The notes beneath the pieces are model-generated. The model saw only the letters and a program-made list of their open reading frames with translations. It searched no databases and was not told the origin of the DNA. Below are positions 9,055-17,617 of a stretch of 64,000 nt of DNA, piece after piece. The stretch comes from Chitinispirillales bacterium. Its GTDB lineage: Bacteria; Fibrobacterota; Chitinivibrionia; Chitinivibrionales; Chitinispirillaceae. The stretch spans positions 186,001 to 250,000 of the forward strand of contig JAIRVB010000035.1 in the NCBI GenBank assembly GCA_031254105.1, written 5' to 3'. The position numbers and the translations under genes were made by a program. How positions within the stretch are numbered: position 1 is the stretch's first letter; every line of letters starts with the position of its first letter.

Positions 9055-9285
9055 CCGTTCTACGCTGCCCCTCCATGCGGGGATACCCCCGCAACGCCCC
9101 AAGAGGGAATTCCTGACTGATCTGAGCCTTTTAAAATCTAACCCAAAAACGCCGTAACTAAAGTTACGTAGGGAATCTTTGATTTCTTTTTGCTTCCCCC
9201 ATCCGGGCATAGGAAAAAATACTTGTAAATCCGGCTTGCGCAAGAAGCGGTTTGACATTTTATATACTGAATAATCAAGCGTTTC

Positions 9286-9314
9286 TTGCACTTTTAATAT
9301 GGTAATGCTAAAAT
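9286..9314 (+). promoter_or_regulatory. Sigma70-like promoter candidate
   Basis: TTGCAC (9286-9291) and TAAAAT (9309-9314) are separated by exactly 17 bases, 80 bases upstream of the methyltransferase start. The 9055-9285 stretch before it holds no gene I can support, only small hairpins such as GCGGGG/CCCCGC. Confidence 0.4.
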
Positions 9315-9393
9315 TAATCATAAAAGAGTAGCAGAATAATGAAACTAAAGAAGAAATTATGAGCGCCTGAGAAAGAAGCAATGGGGGATTGTC

Positions 9394-9951
9394 TTGATAA
9401 ATTATCTAAGCCTGACAGCATTTATTATCCTCATTGCTCTTGCGGTGGGACGCGGCTTCATGCTTCGCCGGAGGGGGAGCAACGCTTTTGTGTTAGGTGT
9501 CACAAACAAGAGCGACCTTTTGTTGATTCCAATCGTACTTTTATTTTTCTACGCTTTATTGTCAACAGCGCTCGGCTTTCCTTTTCCAAAAGTTTTAATT
9601 AAACCATTTTTCACAAATAATGTGGCCGGATGGATGGGGATTATCATCTGTTATGTAAGCATAGTATGGTTCGCCATGACGCTCAGATCATTCGGCAAAT
9701 CGTTTCGCATAGGTATAGATGAAAGATCACCGGATAAGCTCATCACATCCGGCATGTTCGCCCTGAGCCGTAATCCAATCTTCACCGCGTTCATTGCTTT
9801 TGTTGTGGGTATATTTCTTATTCATCCGAATATTACCGCAAGCGCCGCGATTGTGTTTTTTGTTACGGTGATTCACCGGCAGATACTCAGGGAGGAAAAG
9901 TTCTTGTGTGGGCATTACGGTAAAGAATATGAAGACTATTGCTGCGGGTAA
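9394..9951 (+). CDS. ICMT/PEMT-like integral membrane methyltransferase
   Basis: 185 residues from a TTG preceded by GGGGGA. There are four to five hydrophobic segments, with the family signature in the C-terminal half: LITSGMFALSRNPIFTAF, then REEKFLCGHYGKEYEDYC. This RNP...EE...YxxY pattern marks isoprenylcysteine carboxyl methyltransferase and phospholipid methyltransferase relatives, which use S-adenosylmethionine at the membrane. The bacterial substrate is not predictable. Expressed alone, behind a plausible promoter. Confidence 0.78.
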   Translation: MINYLSLTAFIILIALAVGRGFMLRRRGSNAFVLGVTNKSDLLLIPIVLLFFYALLSTALGFPFPKVLIKPFFTNNVAGWMGIIICYVSIVWFAMTLRSFGKSFRIGIDERSPDKLITSGMFALSRNPIFTAFIAFVVGIFLIHPNITASAAIVFFVTVIHRQILREEKFLCGHYGKEYEDYCCG

Positions 9952-10057
9952 GAAAATACCTTTAAAAGCGCGCTGACTTCTTTAAATATTGCACGTAGCA
10001 CCTGATTTTTCAAAGGTTATATGCTAATACTAAAGCATCTTTCATAAAACCAATAAA

Positions 10058-10120
10058 AAATAAGTTGGCTTTGATTCAAAATGCGATTAAAATAATGGGG
10101 GGAGTTCGTAAATTGATATA
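10058..10120. repeat. Dispersed intergenic repeat, copy 1
   Basis: About 63 bases running from AAATAAGTTGGCTTTGATTC to GGGGGGAGTTCGTAAATTG. They match 19792-19886 with few substitutions, except that copy 2 contains an extra ~32 bases. Lies in the spacer before the nucleotidyltransferase-like gene. Confidence 0.75.
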
Positions 10121-10213
10121 TTGATTAAAAAAGTTAAGAACATCAATATTTTCCGCGATACTTGATTTTGGCTCCTCATTTGATTATCTTTTATTCAGAT
10201 AATAGGAGAGGCT

Positions 10214-10948
10214 ATGTACAGAGAAGAAATGATAAAAATGCTTTACGCAATTGATGCGGAGCTTGATCAGCCGCTAAAGATTACAATTACCGGAGCTTCC
10301 GCTTTGATACTAAGAGGTAGTATCTCAAGGGCGACTTCGGATATAGACATCCTTGAAGCATCGCCGGATTTGGGTCAAGCGAAATACAGGGAAATTATTG
10401 ATAAAATAGCGGCAAAATATCACCTGACAAATAATTGGATAGACACCAGTCCCTCAGAGATGACTTTTAAGCATTTACCTGAATATCGGCCTGATTTACA
10501 AATCGTTGAGGGTGATTTTAAGTTTTTGCAGCCTTACATTATTTCTAAAGCAGACTCTGTAATTACGAAATTTGCATATTATGAGAATATCAGACAGTGG
10601 GATAAAAAAGATATAAAGGAGTTGGATTTTTCAGAAGCGGATTATAACCAACTGCGTCTAAAATTGGATAAACTCAGCAGCATTGATCCAGAACGGGCTT
10701 TACGGATTGAAATTGAATTCAAAGCATTGAAACCAGAATTTATAAAAACGCCGGAAGGATTTCTGTACAGCAATAGTAACGAAATCGCTGTTTACGCTCA
10801 GCAAAGATATGGAATTATACTTGAAGAAGAATATCTTAAACAGTTGAATGAAGATGCTCAAAAATCAGACTCCAGCGTTTTCCTTAAAGCAATATTGCAA
10901 GTGGATTACAGAGCGCTTGAAACAATTGTCAGAAATAAAAGGGCATGA
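10214..10948 (+). CDS. DUF6036-like nucleotidyltransferase, possible toxin
   Basis: 244 residues, ribosome site AGGAGAGG, ATG start. The N-terminal third carries a minimal nucleotidyltransferase core: GASALILRG, then SDIDIL, giving the G-S and DxD pattern of pol-beta-type transferases, with a later acidic segment (YRPDLQIVEGDF). This resembles DUF6036/AbiEii-like proteins of type IV toxin-antitoxin modules. The downstream gene overlaps by 4 bases (ATGA), as usual for such pairs. Alternative: an enzyme for antibiotic or tRNA nucleotidylation. The toxin role is inferred. Confidence 0.6.
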   Translation: MYREEMIKMLYAIDAELDQPLKITITGASALILRGSISRATSDIDILEASPDLGQAKYREIIDKIAAKYHLTNNWIDTSPSEMTFKHLPEYRPDLQIVEGDFKFLQPYIISKADSVITKFAYYENIRQWDKKDIKELDFSEADYNQLRLKLDKLSSIDPERALRIEIEFKALKPEFIKTPEGFLYSNSNEIAVYAQQRYGIILEEEYLKQLNEDAQKSDSSVFLKAILQVDYRALETIVRNKRA

Positions 10949-11703
10949 TAATGGAACTGAAACAGCCAATTAACCCCGAATTAATAGATGAATACTACGC
11001 CAAGTGGATAAAGCTGGGGTGGTATGCTGCCGGCAGACCGTATCAGGGAAGTGTTGACCCTGAAAAGCTGATTGTAGAAACTACGCATATAGGACGTTAT
11101 GAGGGAAGACTTTTCAAGGCGATGCTTACCTGGGTCAGGGATTATAATGATCTGATAAATGTTCAAAAACTTCTGCATTATATCAATGACGCTGATCAGC
11201 CAGTTTTAGGCGCTGTGGTGGAAATTGCCGCAAGCGCTGCCGGAGCATTGCCGCGAATGAAAGCAATCCTAAAACGTTGCCAGCCGCTTAAAGATGCTGA
11301 GGTTTTGTTTAAAGAAACCGATGAGTTCGGAGTATACGAAAGAAATCAAAAAGAATTCAGCAAAAAAGAATATCTGAAATGGGGATTGTACTGCACCATG
11401 ACGGAGTTCTATGAAGACGCAATGTATAACCGTCACTATGTGCTGATGAATAACCCTTTGCTTGCTATACGGGCATTAATCGGGCCTAACATCCGTTCCG
11501 AGATTTTATTTGAACTGGAGCACCGTTCACAAATAAGCATAACAGCCCTAAAAGAACATGTGGGATACGCATATTCTGCTGTCTACACAGAAGTAATGAA
11601 TCTTATCCGAAACGGATACCTTTCAAATGAAACAAATGGGAAAAAACAGATGATAACAATGAAAAAACCATTTGCTAAATATTTGAAAAGTATTCCTGTT
11701 TGA
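10945..11703 (+). CDS. Winged-helix protein coupled to nucleotidyltransferase
   Basis: 252 residues, overlapping the previous stop by 4 bases; a second in-frame ATG lies at 10951. The N-terminal two thirds are helical without a motif I know. The last ~70 residues (SEILFELEHRSQISITALKEH... TEVMNLIRNGYLSNE) look like a winged helix-turn-helix, suggesting autoregulation by DNA binding. In a toxin-antitoxin reading this is the antitoxin/regulator, though here it follows its partner where many antitoxins precede. Confidence 0.6.
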   Translation: MIMELKQPINPELIDEYYAKWIKLGWYAAGRPYQGSVDPEKLIVETTHIGRYEGRLFKAMLTWVRDYNDLINVQKLLHYINDADQPVLGAVVEIAASAAGALPRMKAILKRCQPLKDAEVLFKETDEFGVYERNQKEFSKKEYLKWGLYCTMTEFYEDAMYNRHYVLMNNPLLAIRALIGPNIRSEILFELEHRSQISITALKEHVGYAYSAVYTEVMNLIRNGYLSNETNGKKQMITMKKPFAKYLKSIPV

Positions 11704-11722
11704 ATTCGGAGAGCTTAATGAA

Positions 11723-11821
11723 ATGGGTCAGGAAGAACTTTTTAAAAGAAGTTCCGAATTGGTGCGTCTGCGTGAATATACACAAAAAAGTCAGGATTCA
11801 GCGTCATCTGCGGTGGCTTAA
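11723..11821 (+). other. 32-codon ORF, possible gene remnant
   Basis: Reads MGQEELFKRSSELVRLREYT and then a short Ser/Ala-rich tail. The amphipathic, charge-rich composition looks like true protein, and a GGAGAG lies 11 bases upstream. It may be a very small gene or the end of a deleted one, lying between two convergent modules. Low certainty. Confidence 0.25.
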
Positions 11822-11830
11822 AAAACTGAA

Positions 11831-13030
11831 CTATCCTTTCAAAAGCCAATCCAAAGCGTTCAAAATATTAATTCCCTCATGTACAGAATCCGGATCGGGG
11901 TCAATGTGAAGAAGTATTTTTGGAAAATTATCCTTTACATTCGTTAAAACGGAAACTTCGCGTTCAAAAGTAGCATTGTCCCGAATCGTTAAGGCTACTT
12001 GATAATATTCAGTCTGTCCCAGGGCGGAAATTGCCACAAAGTCGATTTCCTGAGTTCCTGCTTTTCCAACAGAAACTTTATAGCCGCGTCTTAATAGCTC
12101 CAGATAAATTACATTTTCAAGTACAAAACCAAAATCGCTCTTTTCGTTATTCAGCAGATAATTTCTGAAACCTAAATCAGCGATATAATATTTTTCAATG
12201 GTTTTCAGGTGTTCTTTACCTTTAATATCAAAACGCGACGCTCTGTAAAACAGAAGGGAATCAACAAGGCCCCCTATATAACTTTCCAATGTGTTTACAG
12301 AGATTTTGCGCCCATGACTTGTTAAGGTATCCGCTATTTTTTTCGTGGAATTAAGAGAACCTATATTGCCTGCCAAAAACTTCACAACTTTTTCCAAAAC
12401 ATCCGGCGCAGCGATTCTTTTTCTGGAGACAACATTTTTAAGTAAAACCGTATTGTAAATTCCACCGTAGTATTCGCGAATCTCCTTGTAACTGTTCTCC
12501 CTGTTTATCAGGTAAGGCAGCGCGCCCTGTGTTATGTATCTGCTGTACAGATCGTATTTTGACAAATCTTTATAAGAATCTCTGAATTCGGCAAACGAAA
12601 GCGGAAATATTGGGATTTCAATGTATCTGCCGGAAAGCAGCGTCGCAAGCTCGCCGGACATAAAGAATGCGTTTGAACCTGTTATATAAATATCACAGTT
12701 TTTTCGCAAATGCAAACTATCTACAACTCTCTCAAAACTTGCCACTTCCTGAATTTCATCTAAAAAAATGTAATACCGCGTTTCATCATCTTTGATCTTT
12801 GAGGTAACATACTCATAAAGAGCGTGATATTCCTTTAGACGCTCAAAAGCCAAATCCTCAAAATTCAATGATATTATCTGCTCCTCTTTAACCCCCGCAG
12901 CAATCAATTTCTTTGCGAAATTCTGCAAAAGCGTAGACTTGCCGCATCTGCGAATCCCGGTGAGTACCTTTATGATCGGTTTTTCAGAATATGAAGCAAG
13001 CGTTTCTAAATATTTCTCTCTTATCAGCAT
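11831..13030 (-). CDS. AAA ATPase with C-terminal DUF4143 domain (1 of 4)
   Basis: 399 residues. N-terminal AAA_14 domain: Walker A GIRRCGKST, Walker B YYIFLDEIQEV, sensor ITGSN followed by LSGRY. The C-terminal DUF4143 part holds EIDFVAISALGQTEYYQVAL, an acidic-D...QxA arrangement like a PD-(D/E)XK core. The family is abundant in anaerobic gut bacteria; its biological role is unproven, with links to nucleoid or mobile-element functions proposed. Closest relative here is the gene at 15845-17083 (same GELATLLSGRY stretch). The start follows an AAAGG site that lies within a cluster of TGAAAAAA half-sites, suggesting self-regulation. Confidence 0.85.
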   Translation of the reverse strand: MLIREKYLETLASYSEKPIIKVLTGIRRCGKSTLLQNFAKKLIAAGVKEEQIISLNFEDLAFERLKEYHALYEYVTSKIKDDETRYYIFLDEIQEVASFERVVDSLHLRKNCDIYITGSNAFFMSGELATLLSGRYIEIPIFPLSFAEFRDSYKDLSKYDLYSRYITQGALPYLINRENSYKEIREYYGGIYNTVLLKNVVSRKRIAAPDVLEKVVKFLAGNIGSLNSTKKIADTLTSHGRKISVNTLESYIGGLVDSLLFYRASRFDIKGKEHLKTIEKYYIADLGFRNYLLNNEKSDFGFVLENVIYLELLRRGYKVSVGKAGTQEIDFVAISALGQTEYYQVALTIRDNATFEREVSVLTNVKDNFPKILLHIDPDPDSVHEGINILNALDWLLKG

Positions 13031-13038
13031 TTGAAACC

Positions 13039-13143
13039 TTTTTTCAGTTGATTGAAAAAAATGTGTGGATTAAAAAGTTTTTTCAGTCCATTTTAAAAAA
13101 TATATGAACGCGAAAGTTTTTGCAATACATTGAAAAAACTTTT
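13039..13143 (-). promoter_or_regulatory. Clustered TGAAAAAA half-sites (operator candidate)
   Basis: Two nested inverted repeats lie just upstream of the ATPase start: TTTTTTCA-6 bp-TGAAAAAA (13039-13060), and a 13-bp perfect pair AAAAGTTTTTTCA (13073-13085) / its complement (13131-13143). All four arms share the octamer TGAAAAAA. The rest of the gap to 13398 holds a weak CTCAGT/ACTGAG hairpin (13209-13231) and no supported gene. Confidence 0.5.
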
Positions 13144-13398
13144 GAACGTTGCCAAAAAATGTAAACCACGTGATGTTTCAGATAGCCAATTAGCTATATA
13201 GTCAAACTCTCAGTGTAATCGGGTGACTGAGTGTGCTGAAGCAGAATTGCTCTAACAATAAATCTGTACGATGCCATAGTAAAGCCTCTGCATGTTTAAA
13301 CGGTTATCTTTTGGGTTAGCCTTTTATTAATTTTTTATAAGAGAGTTTCATCGCATTTATTGTTGAAGGAAAAAGGATTTACGAATGGTGGAAGCGTA

Positions 13399-13986
13399 AT
13401 GATATTCTACATTGCAGATTTGCATCTTGGACATAAAAACATAATTAAATTTTGCGAGCGTCCGTTTTCAAGCGTTGAAGAAATGAATAAAACGTTCATT
13501 GAAAATTGGAACGAAGTTGTTGATGAGAGCGATACAGTCTATATTATCGGTGATTTCGCATACCGTTCCGCTTTGTCTACGAAACCTGTCCTCGAAAAGC
13601 TTAAAGGGATAAAGCATCTGATAACAGGCAACCATGATAGGGGATGGATGAAAAATATCAAACCGGAGGAATATTTTGCCTCAGTTTCGCCATTGGCTGA
13701 GATTGACGATGGTGATACACATGTGATACTTTGCCATTATCCGATGCTAAGTTGGAACAGGGCGGCTTACGGAGCTGTACATATTCATGGACATATCCAT
13801 AACAGTATTAAAGGGCGTACGATCGCGATTTTAAAAGATATGAACGCATATAATGCGGGGGTGGATGTAAACTATTTTAAGCCTGTAACTTTAGAACAAT
13901 TAAAAGTCAACAAAGAAACGTTTTACAAAAGATATGATACAGCCACAAAATGTTTAGAATTAACGAAAACGGAAGAGAGTGCATAA
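13399..13986 (+). CDS. Metallophosphoesterase (calcineurin-like)
   Basis: 195 residues from the ATG at 13399, chosen over an upstream in-frame TTG because GGTGGAAG precedes it and the protein then begins at the first strand of the fold. Metal motifs in order: DLHLGH (D and H), IIGDFAY (GD), ITGNHDR (GNHD), LCHYPM (H) and HIHGHIHN (GHxH). This is a small stand-alone Mn/Fe phosphoesterase of the MJ0912/YfcE-like type, probably acting on phosphodiesters or nucleotides. It stands alone, with a second phosphoesterase gene 184 bases downstream. Confidence 0.85.
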   Translation: MIFYIADLHLGHKNIIKFCERPFSSVEEMNKTFIENWNEVVDESDTVYIIGDFAYRSALSTKPVLEKLKGIKHLITGNHDRGWMKNIKPEEYFASVSPLAEIDDGDTHVILCHYPMLSWNRAAYGAVHIHGHIHNSIKGRTIAILKDMNAYNAGVDVNYFKPVTLEQLKVNKETFYKRYDTATKCLELTKTEESA

Positions 13987-14141
13987 TCAATCTTTGATAA
14001 ATTTCATTTTTACATTGCGCTTAACGTTATTTGAGGTCGTCAAAAAAAAGTGTAATTTAGTACGTTAAGAGTTTAAATAAAAAATAACATATGAGAGGCA
14101 ATAGACTTTCTCTCACGGTAACAATATAACCAAGAAGGAGT

Positions 14142-14161
14142 GTCGAGGCTGTCTACTCGAC
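14142..14161 (+). promoter_or_regulatory. Hairpin between Shine-Dalgarno and TTG start
   Basis: GTCGAG (14142-14147) pairs with CTCGAC (14156-14161). It sits between AAGGAG (14135-14140) and the TTG at 14171. The linear spacing of 30 bases is too long, but folding out the 20-base hairpin leaves about 10. Confidence 0.45.
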
Positions 14162-14170
14162 AAGCGTATT

Positions 14171-15685
14171 TTGAGCACATACATAATCGGAGATATTCAC
14201 GGCTGCTTTACACAGTTTGACGAACTCAGAACACGGATCGAAGCGAATGATCCCAACGCGGTGTTTATTCTCATCGGTGATATTGTCGCTCGCGGGCCGG
14301 AAGATGATAAGATGCTTGACTGGGCGTACAACAACATTACGCCGGACGGCAAATATCAAATGGTTCTTGGTAATCATGACGACGGTTTTATTGCGGTATT
14401 CGGCAAAGGCAAGTTCGAAACTGTTTACAGTTTAGACAATCGTGAACCGCCGTTTGATGAGTTCGAACACTTAAAAAAAACGGAATTAATGTACAAATAT
14501 GCGGCGTTTCTATCAAAGCAGCCGCTTGTAAAAGAAGTAGAAGTTGGCGGGCAAAAATTTGTGATTGTTCATGCCTGGTATGAACCGGAAGATGATATAA
14601 CGGATGACAAGGGAAAAAGCCCTTTTAAGCGAAGATATTGCCTTATATGGGAAAGATTCATAGATGAATACAGTGGTAAGATTAAGTTAAAGTACAAGCC
14701 TGCGCACAATGAAAAATTGATTCATGGACACACTCCTACGCTTCTTTCCAAAGATGCTACCTGCCGCAGCTATAGTCCGGGCAAGGTATGGGATATGGGC
14801 GGGAACATTGATATTGATTGCGGTTTAGTATTTAATGTTAACAAAAGAAACAAATACGGAAATCTTGCCGCGTATAACCTTGAAACAGGTAAGGCGGAGT
14901 ATTTATTTGACATTGCCGATGGCTACGCCGATAGTGAAGGCGAGTACCTTGACGACAAATTAGAACGTGAAGAAAAAGAGCGCCTTGAACTCCAGAAGCA
15001 AAAACAGGAAGCTGCTGAGAGAGCCAAACCATATTTATTGACGTTTTATAAGCAGGTATTCGATCTTGATGAACTCCCAGCGGAAAAAGATTCCATCCCC
15101 CGATGTGAATTTAATTTTTTAGGTGATTATATATACCCATGTATTGATACAAATCGTGAACGCAGAAGTAAAATTTCCGAATTCGATTTTGAGAATGATC
15201 CGATGCTCGCTATGATACGCTATTTTAAAGACAATAAGCATACGCTCTACCTTTACTGTGTCAAATCCAAATGCTGGTCTGGAGTTGATTTGGATCCTGA
15301 TTTGGAACATCATGCTATATTTAGATTTGACGACAGATTTTATCTGTTAAGCGCAAGTCATAGTAATCCGGAATTCGCAGAAATCGCAATTCATATTTTC
15401 CAAACATATAAGGCGGAACAGCTGCTTTACTATAAGACAAAAACACCATCTTATAATTGCAATAAGGCAGACCATATAATGGCAAACGATATTAAAATAG
15501 ATAAGGTAAGGCGTTATAATGGTGATAGCGACAAAATGGAACTGAATGGCTTGATAACTTGCGATTTTTACGATGATCGTGAGTTGTTTACAGTAAAGAT
15601 TCTGAAGAGTTATAGTTACAACCTCTTTATTAGGGTTTTAGACAGTCAAAAGAATGTATTGGCGGAAATCCGCAGAGCATATTGA
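14171..15685 (+). CDS. PPP-type phosphatase with long C-terminal extension
   Basis: 504 residues from TTG; no ATG or GTG exists in frame upstream. Residues 1-245 are an ApaH/PrpE-like phosphatase: GDIHGCF, IGDIVARGPED, LGNHDDGF, VIVHAWY and HGHTPTL. The usual DRG of the second motif is ARG here, replacing an acidic residue that normally contacts the active site. A charged helix (LEREEKERLELQKQKQEAAE) then leads into about 200 residues that I cannot assign. The phosphatase domain resembles diadenosine-tetraphosphate or protein phosphatases. The extension suggests a specialised sensor or partner-binding role. Confidence 0.78.
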   Translation: MSTYIIGDIHGCFTQFDELRTRIEANDPNAVFILIGDIVARGPEDDKMLDWAYNNITPDGKYQMVLGNHDDGFIAVFGKGKFETVYSLDNREPPFDEFEHLKKTELMYKYAAFLSKQPLVKEVEVGGQKFVIVHAWYEPEDDITDDKGKSPFKRRYCLIWERFIDEYSGKIKLKYKPAHNEKLIHGHTPTLLSKDATCRSYSPGKVWDMGGNIDIDCGLVFNVNKRNKYGNLAAYNLETGKAEYLFDIADGYADSEGEYLDDKLEREEKERLELQKQKQEAAERAKPYLLTFYKQVFDLDELPAEKDSIPRCEFNFLGDYIYPCIDTNRERRSKISEFDFENDPMLAMIRYFKDNKHTLYLYCVKSKCWSGVDLDPDLEHHAIFRFDDRFYLLSASHSNPEFAEIAIHIFQTYKAEQLLYYKTKTPSYNCNKADHIMANDIKIDKVRRYNGDSDKMELNGLITCDFYDDRELFTVKILKSYSYNLFIRVLDSQKNVLAEIRRAY

Positions 15686-15844
15686 CAGACGGTGTATTGA
15701 AAATGGCCACATGTTTTCAGATTTGGAACTCAAAAGAACAAATTTGCACATCTTCTAATCCACATTTGATTTCCCCCTCCCACCCAACGTATATTACTAA
15801 CCATACCCAACGAATTCGGAATCAACTCCGAAAAAAGAGGAATC

Positions 15845-17083
15845 ATGTCAGAAAATTGGAATGAACTCCGAAGCCATATAGAGCGCCCGGAATATTTGGA
15901 TTTCCTTACAAACTGGAAAGATGAGGATATTATCAAAGTAATATCCGGTGTCCGCAGATGCGGCAAATCTACGCTTTTTGAGATATACAGGCAGTACCTT
16001 GTTAAAAATGGGGTTAAGAGCGAGCAGATTGTAAGCATAAATTTTGAGGAATTTGATTTCGGCCATTTGCAGGACGGCCGTAAGCTTTATGATTACGTGA
16101 AAAGCAAGACGCAGGATAAACAAAAATACTATATCTTTTTGGACGAGATTCAAAATGTTAAAGAATTTGAAAAAGTGGTTGATAGTCTATACCTTAAAAA
16201 AAATCTTGATATTTACATCACCGGCTCAAACGCTTACTTTTTGAGCGGGGAACTTGCGACGCTTCTTTCGGGAAGATACGTTGAACTGAAAATGCTGCCG
16301 CTCTCGTTTAAAGAGTTCGCCTCAACACGGGATGAAAAAAATGGCCGCGTTCTTTACAATGAGTATCTTAAAACTTCTTTCCCTTATGCGATTACGCTTA
16401 ACGCTGAAAAACAGCGGCAGTATTTAGATGGAATCTATTCAAGCGTGGTTTTAAAAGATATTGTAACACGGCTTGCGGTAGCGGACGCAGCGACATTGGA
16501 ACTTGTGATACGGTATTTGTACGCGGAAACCGGAAATATCCAGAATATCAGCAAAATCGCTAATACCCTTACAAGTTATGGTAATAAGGTAAGCGACAAA
16601 ACAATATCCCGCTACATTAACGGTATTGAAGACAGTATGCTTATTTACAAGGCAAACCGCTACAATGTTAAGGGGCGTAAAGTATTTGCGAACAACGCGA
16701 AATATTATGCGGTAGATAACGGGCTGAGACGCTTAATAGCGGGGGACAGGAGCGAGGACTACGGCCATATTTTAGAAAATATCGTTTATTTAGAACTATT
16801 GAGACGCGGGTATCAGGTCTATGTGGGAGTTGTGGACGATCACGAAGTTGACTTTTGGGCGAAGAGGTCAAACGGAGAGCAGCTTTACATACAAGTCGCT
16901 TTTAACACGGAGAAAAAAGAGGTTCTTGAAAGAGAACTGCGCTCTTTGGAAGAGGTAAAAGATCAGCACCCGAAATTATTGCTTACAATGGATGAGATAC
17001 TGCCGGAGCAGAATTTTAACGGTATTATCAAGACAAGCGCGCTAAAATGGCTTTTGGGGGAATCTCGCGATACTTTAGTGTAA
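15845..17083 (+). CDS. AAA ATPase with C-terminal DUF4143 domain (2 of 4)
   Basis: 412 residues, ribosome site AGAGGAAT. Walker A GVRRCGKST, Walker B YYIFLDEIQNV, sensor ITGSNAYFLSGELATLLSGRY; the C-terminal DUF4143 has HEVDFWAKR followed by QLYIQVAF. It is clearly paralogous to the gene at 11831-13030, on the opposite strand about 4 kb away. The 3' end overlaps a truncated DUF6088 gene on the other strand, so the end of this gene marks a recombination junction. Confidence 0.86.
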   Translation: MSENWNELRSHIERPEYLDFLTNWKDEDIIKVISGVRRCGKSTLFEIYRQYLVKNGVKSEQIVSINFEEFDFGHLQDGRKLYDYVKSKTQDKQKYYIFLDEIQNVKEFEKVVDSLYLKKNLDIYITGSNAYFLSGELATLLSGRYVELKMLPLSFKEFASTRDEKNGRVLYNEYLKTSFPYAITLNAEKQRQYLDGIYSSVVLKDIVTRLAVADAATLELVIRYLYAETGNIQNISKIANTLTSYGNKVSDKTISRYINGIEDSMLIYKANRYNVKGRKVFANNAKYYAVDNGLRRLIAGDRSEDYGHILENIVYLELLRRGYQVYVGVVDDHEVDFWAKRSNGEQLYIQVAFNTEKKEVLERELRSLEEVKDQHPKLLLTMDEILPEQNFNGIIKTSALKWLLGESRDTLV

Positions 17084-17372
17084 AAAAACTCAATATCGGC
17101 GATTGGATTTTCCAGTCATACTTCCGCGCCAGCGCGTAGGCAACATGCCCCACATCTGGCGCGACATTTTTTTGCAAAAGTTTGCTATATTCAGGATAAT
17201 AATAAAGCCCAGGAAGAATACGAGCAATTTTGCCCTCTTTTGCCAAGTCGGTAAGAAAACGGTCTATCTCCCAACGCTTTAAATCAGGCAAGAAATCAAT
17301 GGCAGAGAATACCCAACCCTTACCATGACCATAAATGCGAGAAAGTATTCTGTTTCTTGCTGTTTCTTTCAT
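17028..17372 (-). pseudogene. Truncated DUF6088 / AbiEi-like antitoxin
   Basis: The ORF gives 114 residues. The first ~93 are a good DUF6088 N-terminus: winged-helix part (KRWEIDRFLTDLAKEGKIAR), then ILPGLYYYPEYSKLL and ALARKYDWKIQ. After DWKIQ the frame runs into bases antisense to the end of the ATPase gene, and the family's remaining ~100 residues are missing. Start and ribosome site (AGGGG) are intact and a palindromic operator lies just upstream. The DNA-binding half may therefore still be made, while its usual nucleotidyltransferase toxin partner is absent. Confidence 0.7.
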
Positions 17373-17386
17373 TCGGTACCCCTAAC

Positions 17387-17420
17387 TTTTGTAGAAATAC
17401 AGTATATTTTTTCTACAAAA
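17387..17420 (-). promoter_or_regulatory. 11-bp inverted repeat, operator of DUF6088 gene
   Basis: TTTTGTAGAAA (17387-17397) and its exact complement (17410-17420) flank 12 bases that include, on the minus strand, a TATACT -10-like box. It lies 15 bases upstream of the DUF6088 start. AbiEi-type antitoxins are known to repress their own promoters through inverted repeats, which fits. Confidence 0.65.
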
Positions 17421-17513
17421 CACAACCAAACCGCTCACATTTATTGCGATTATCGCCTTTTACCAAATATTAAGTGAAAAAATAATTTAATCCTGTACAT
17501 TTCTCATCCAATC

Positions 17514-17558
17514 TCGTATAATTTAATATAATCTCGTACTTTCTCGTACAATCGTGTA
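17514..17558 (+). promoter_or_regulatory. Two-part upstream element of fic gene
   Basis: TCGTATAATTTAATATAAT (17514-17532) and TCTCGTACAATCGTGTA (17542-17558) lie 60-104 bases before the fic start. Both motifs recur in the same order upstream of the Rpn-like gene (44396-44448, minus strand) with 17/19 and 16/17 matches. TATAAT within the first could be a -10 box. Confidence 0.55.
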
Positions 17559-17617
17559 AAATATCATATTATAATCAAAAAAGATAAATTGAGGCATATA
17601 AAAGGTAGATCCCGAAT

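Noticed and set aside
10214-10948. CBASS-type cyclic nucleotide synthase
   Set aside because: Only the minimal transferase core is seen, with no CBASS effector or ancillary genes beside it; fits DUF6036-like better.
11700-11909. 69-residue frame after the winged-helix gene
   Set aside because: The second half is antisense to the ATPase gene end; another frame (11723-11821) looks more protein-like.
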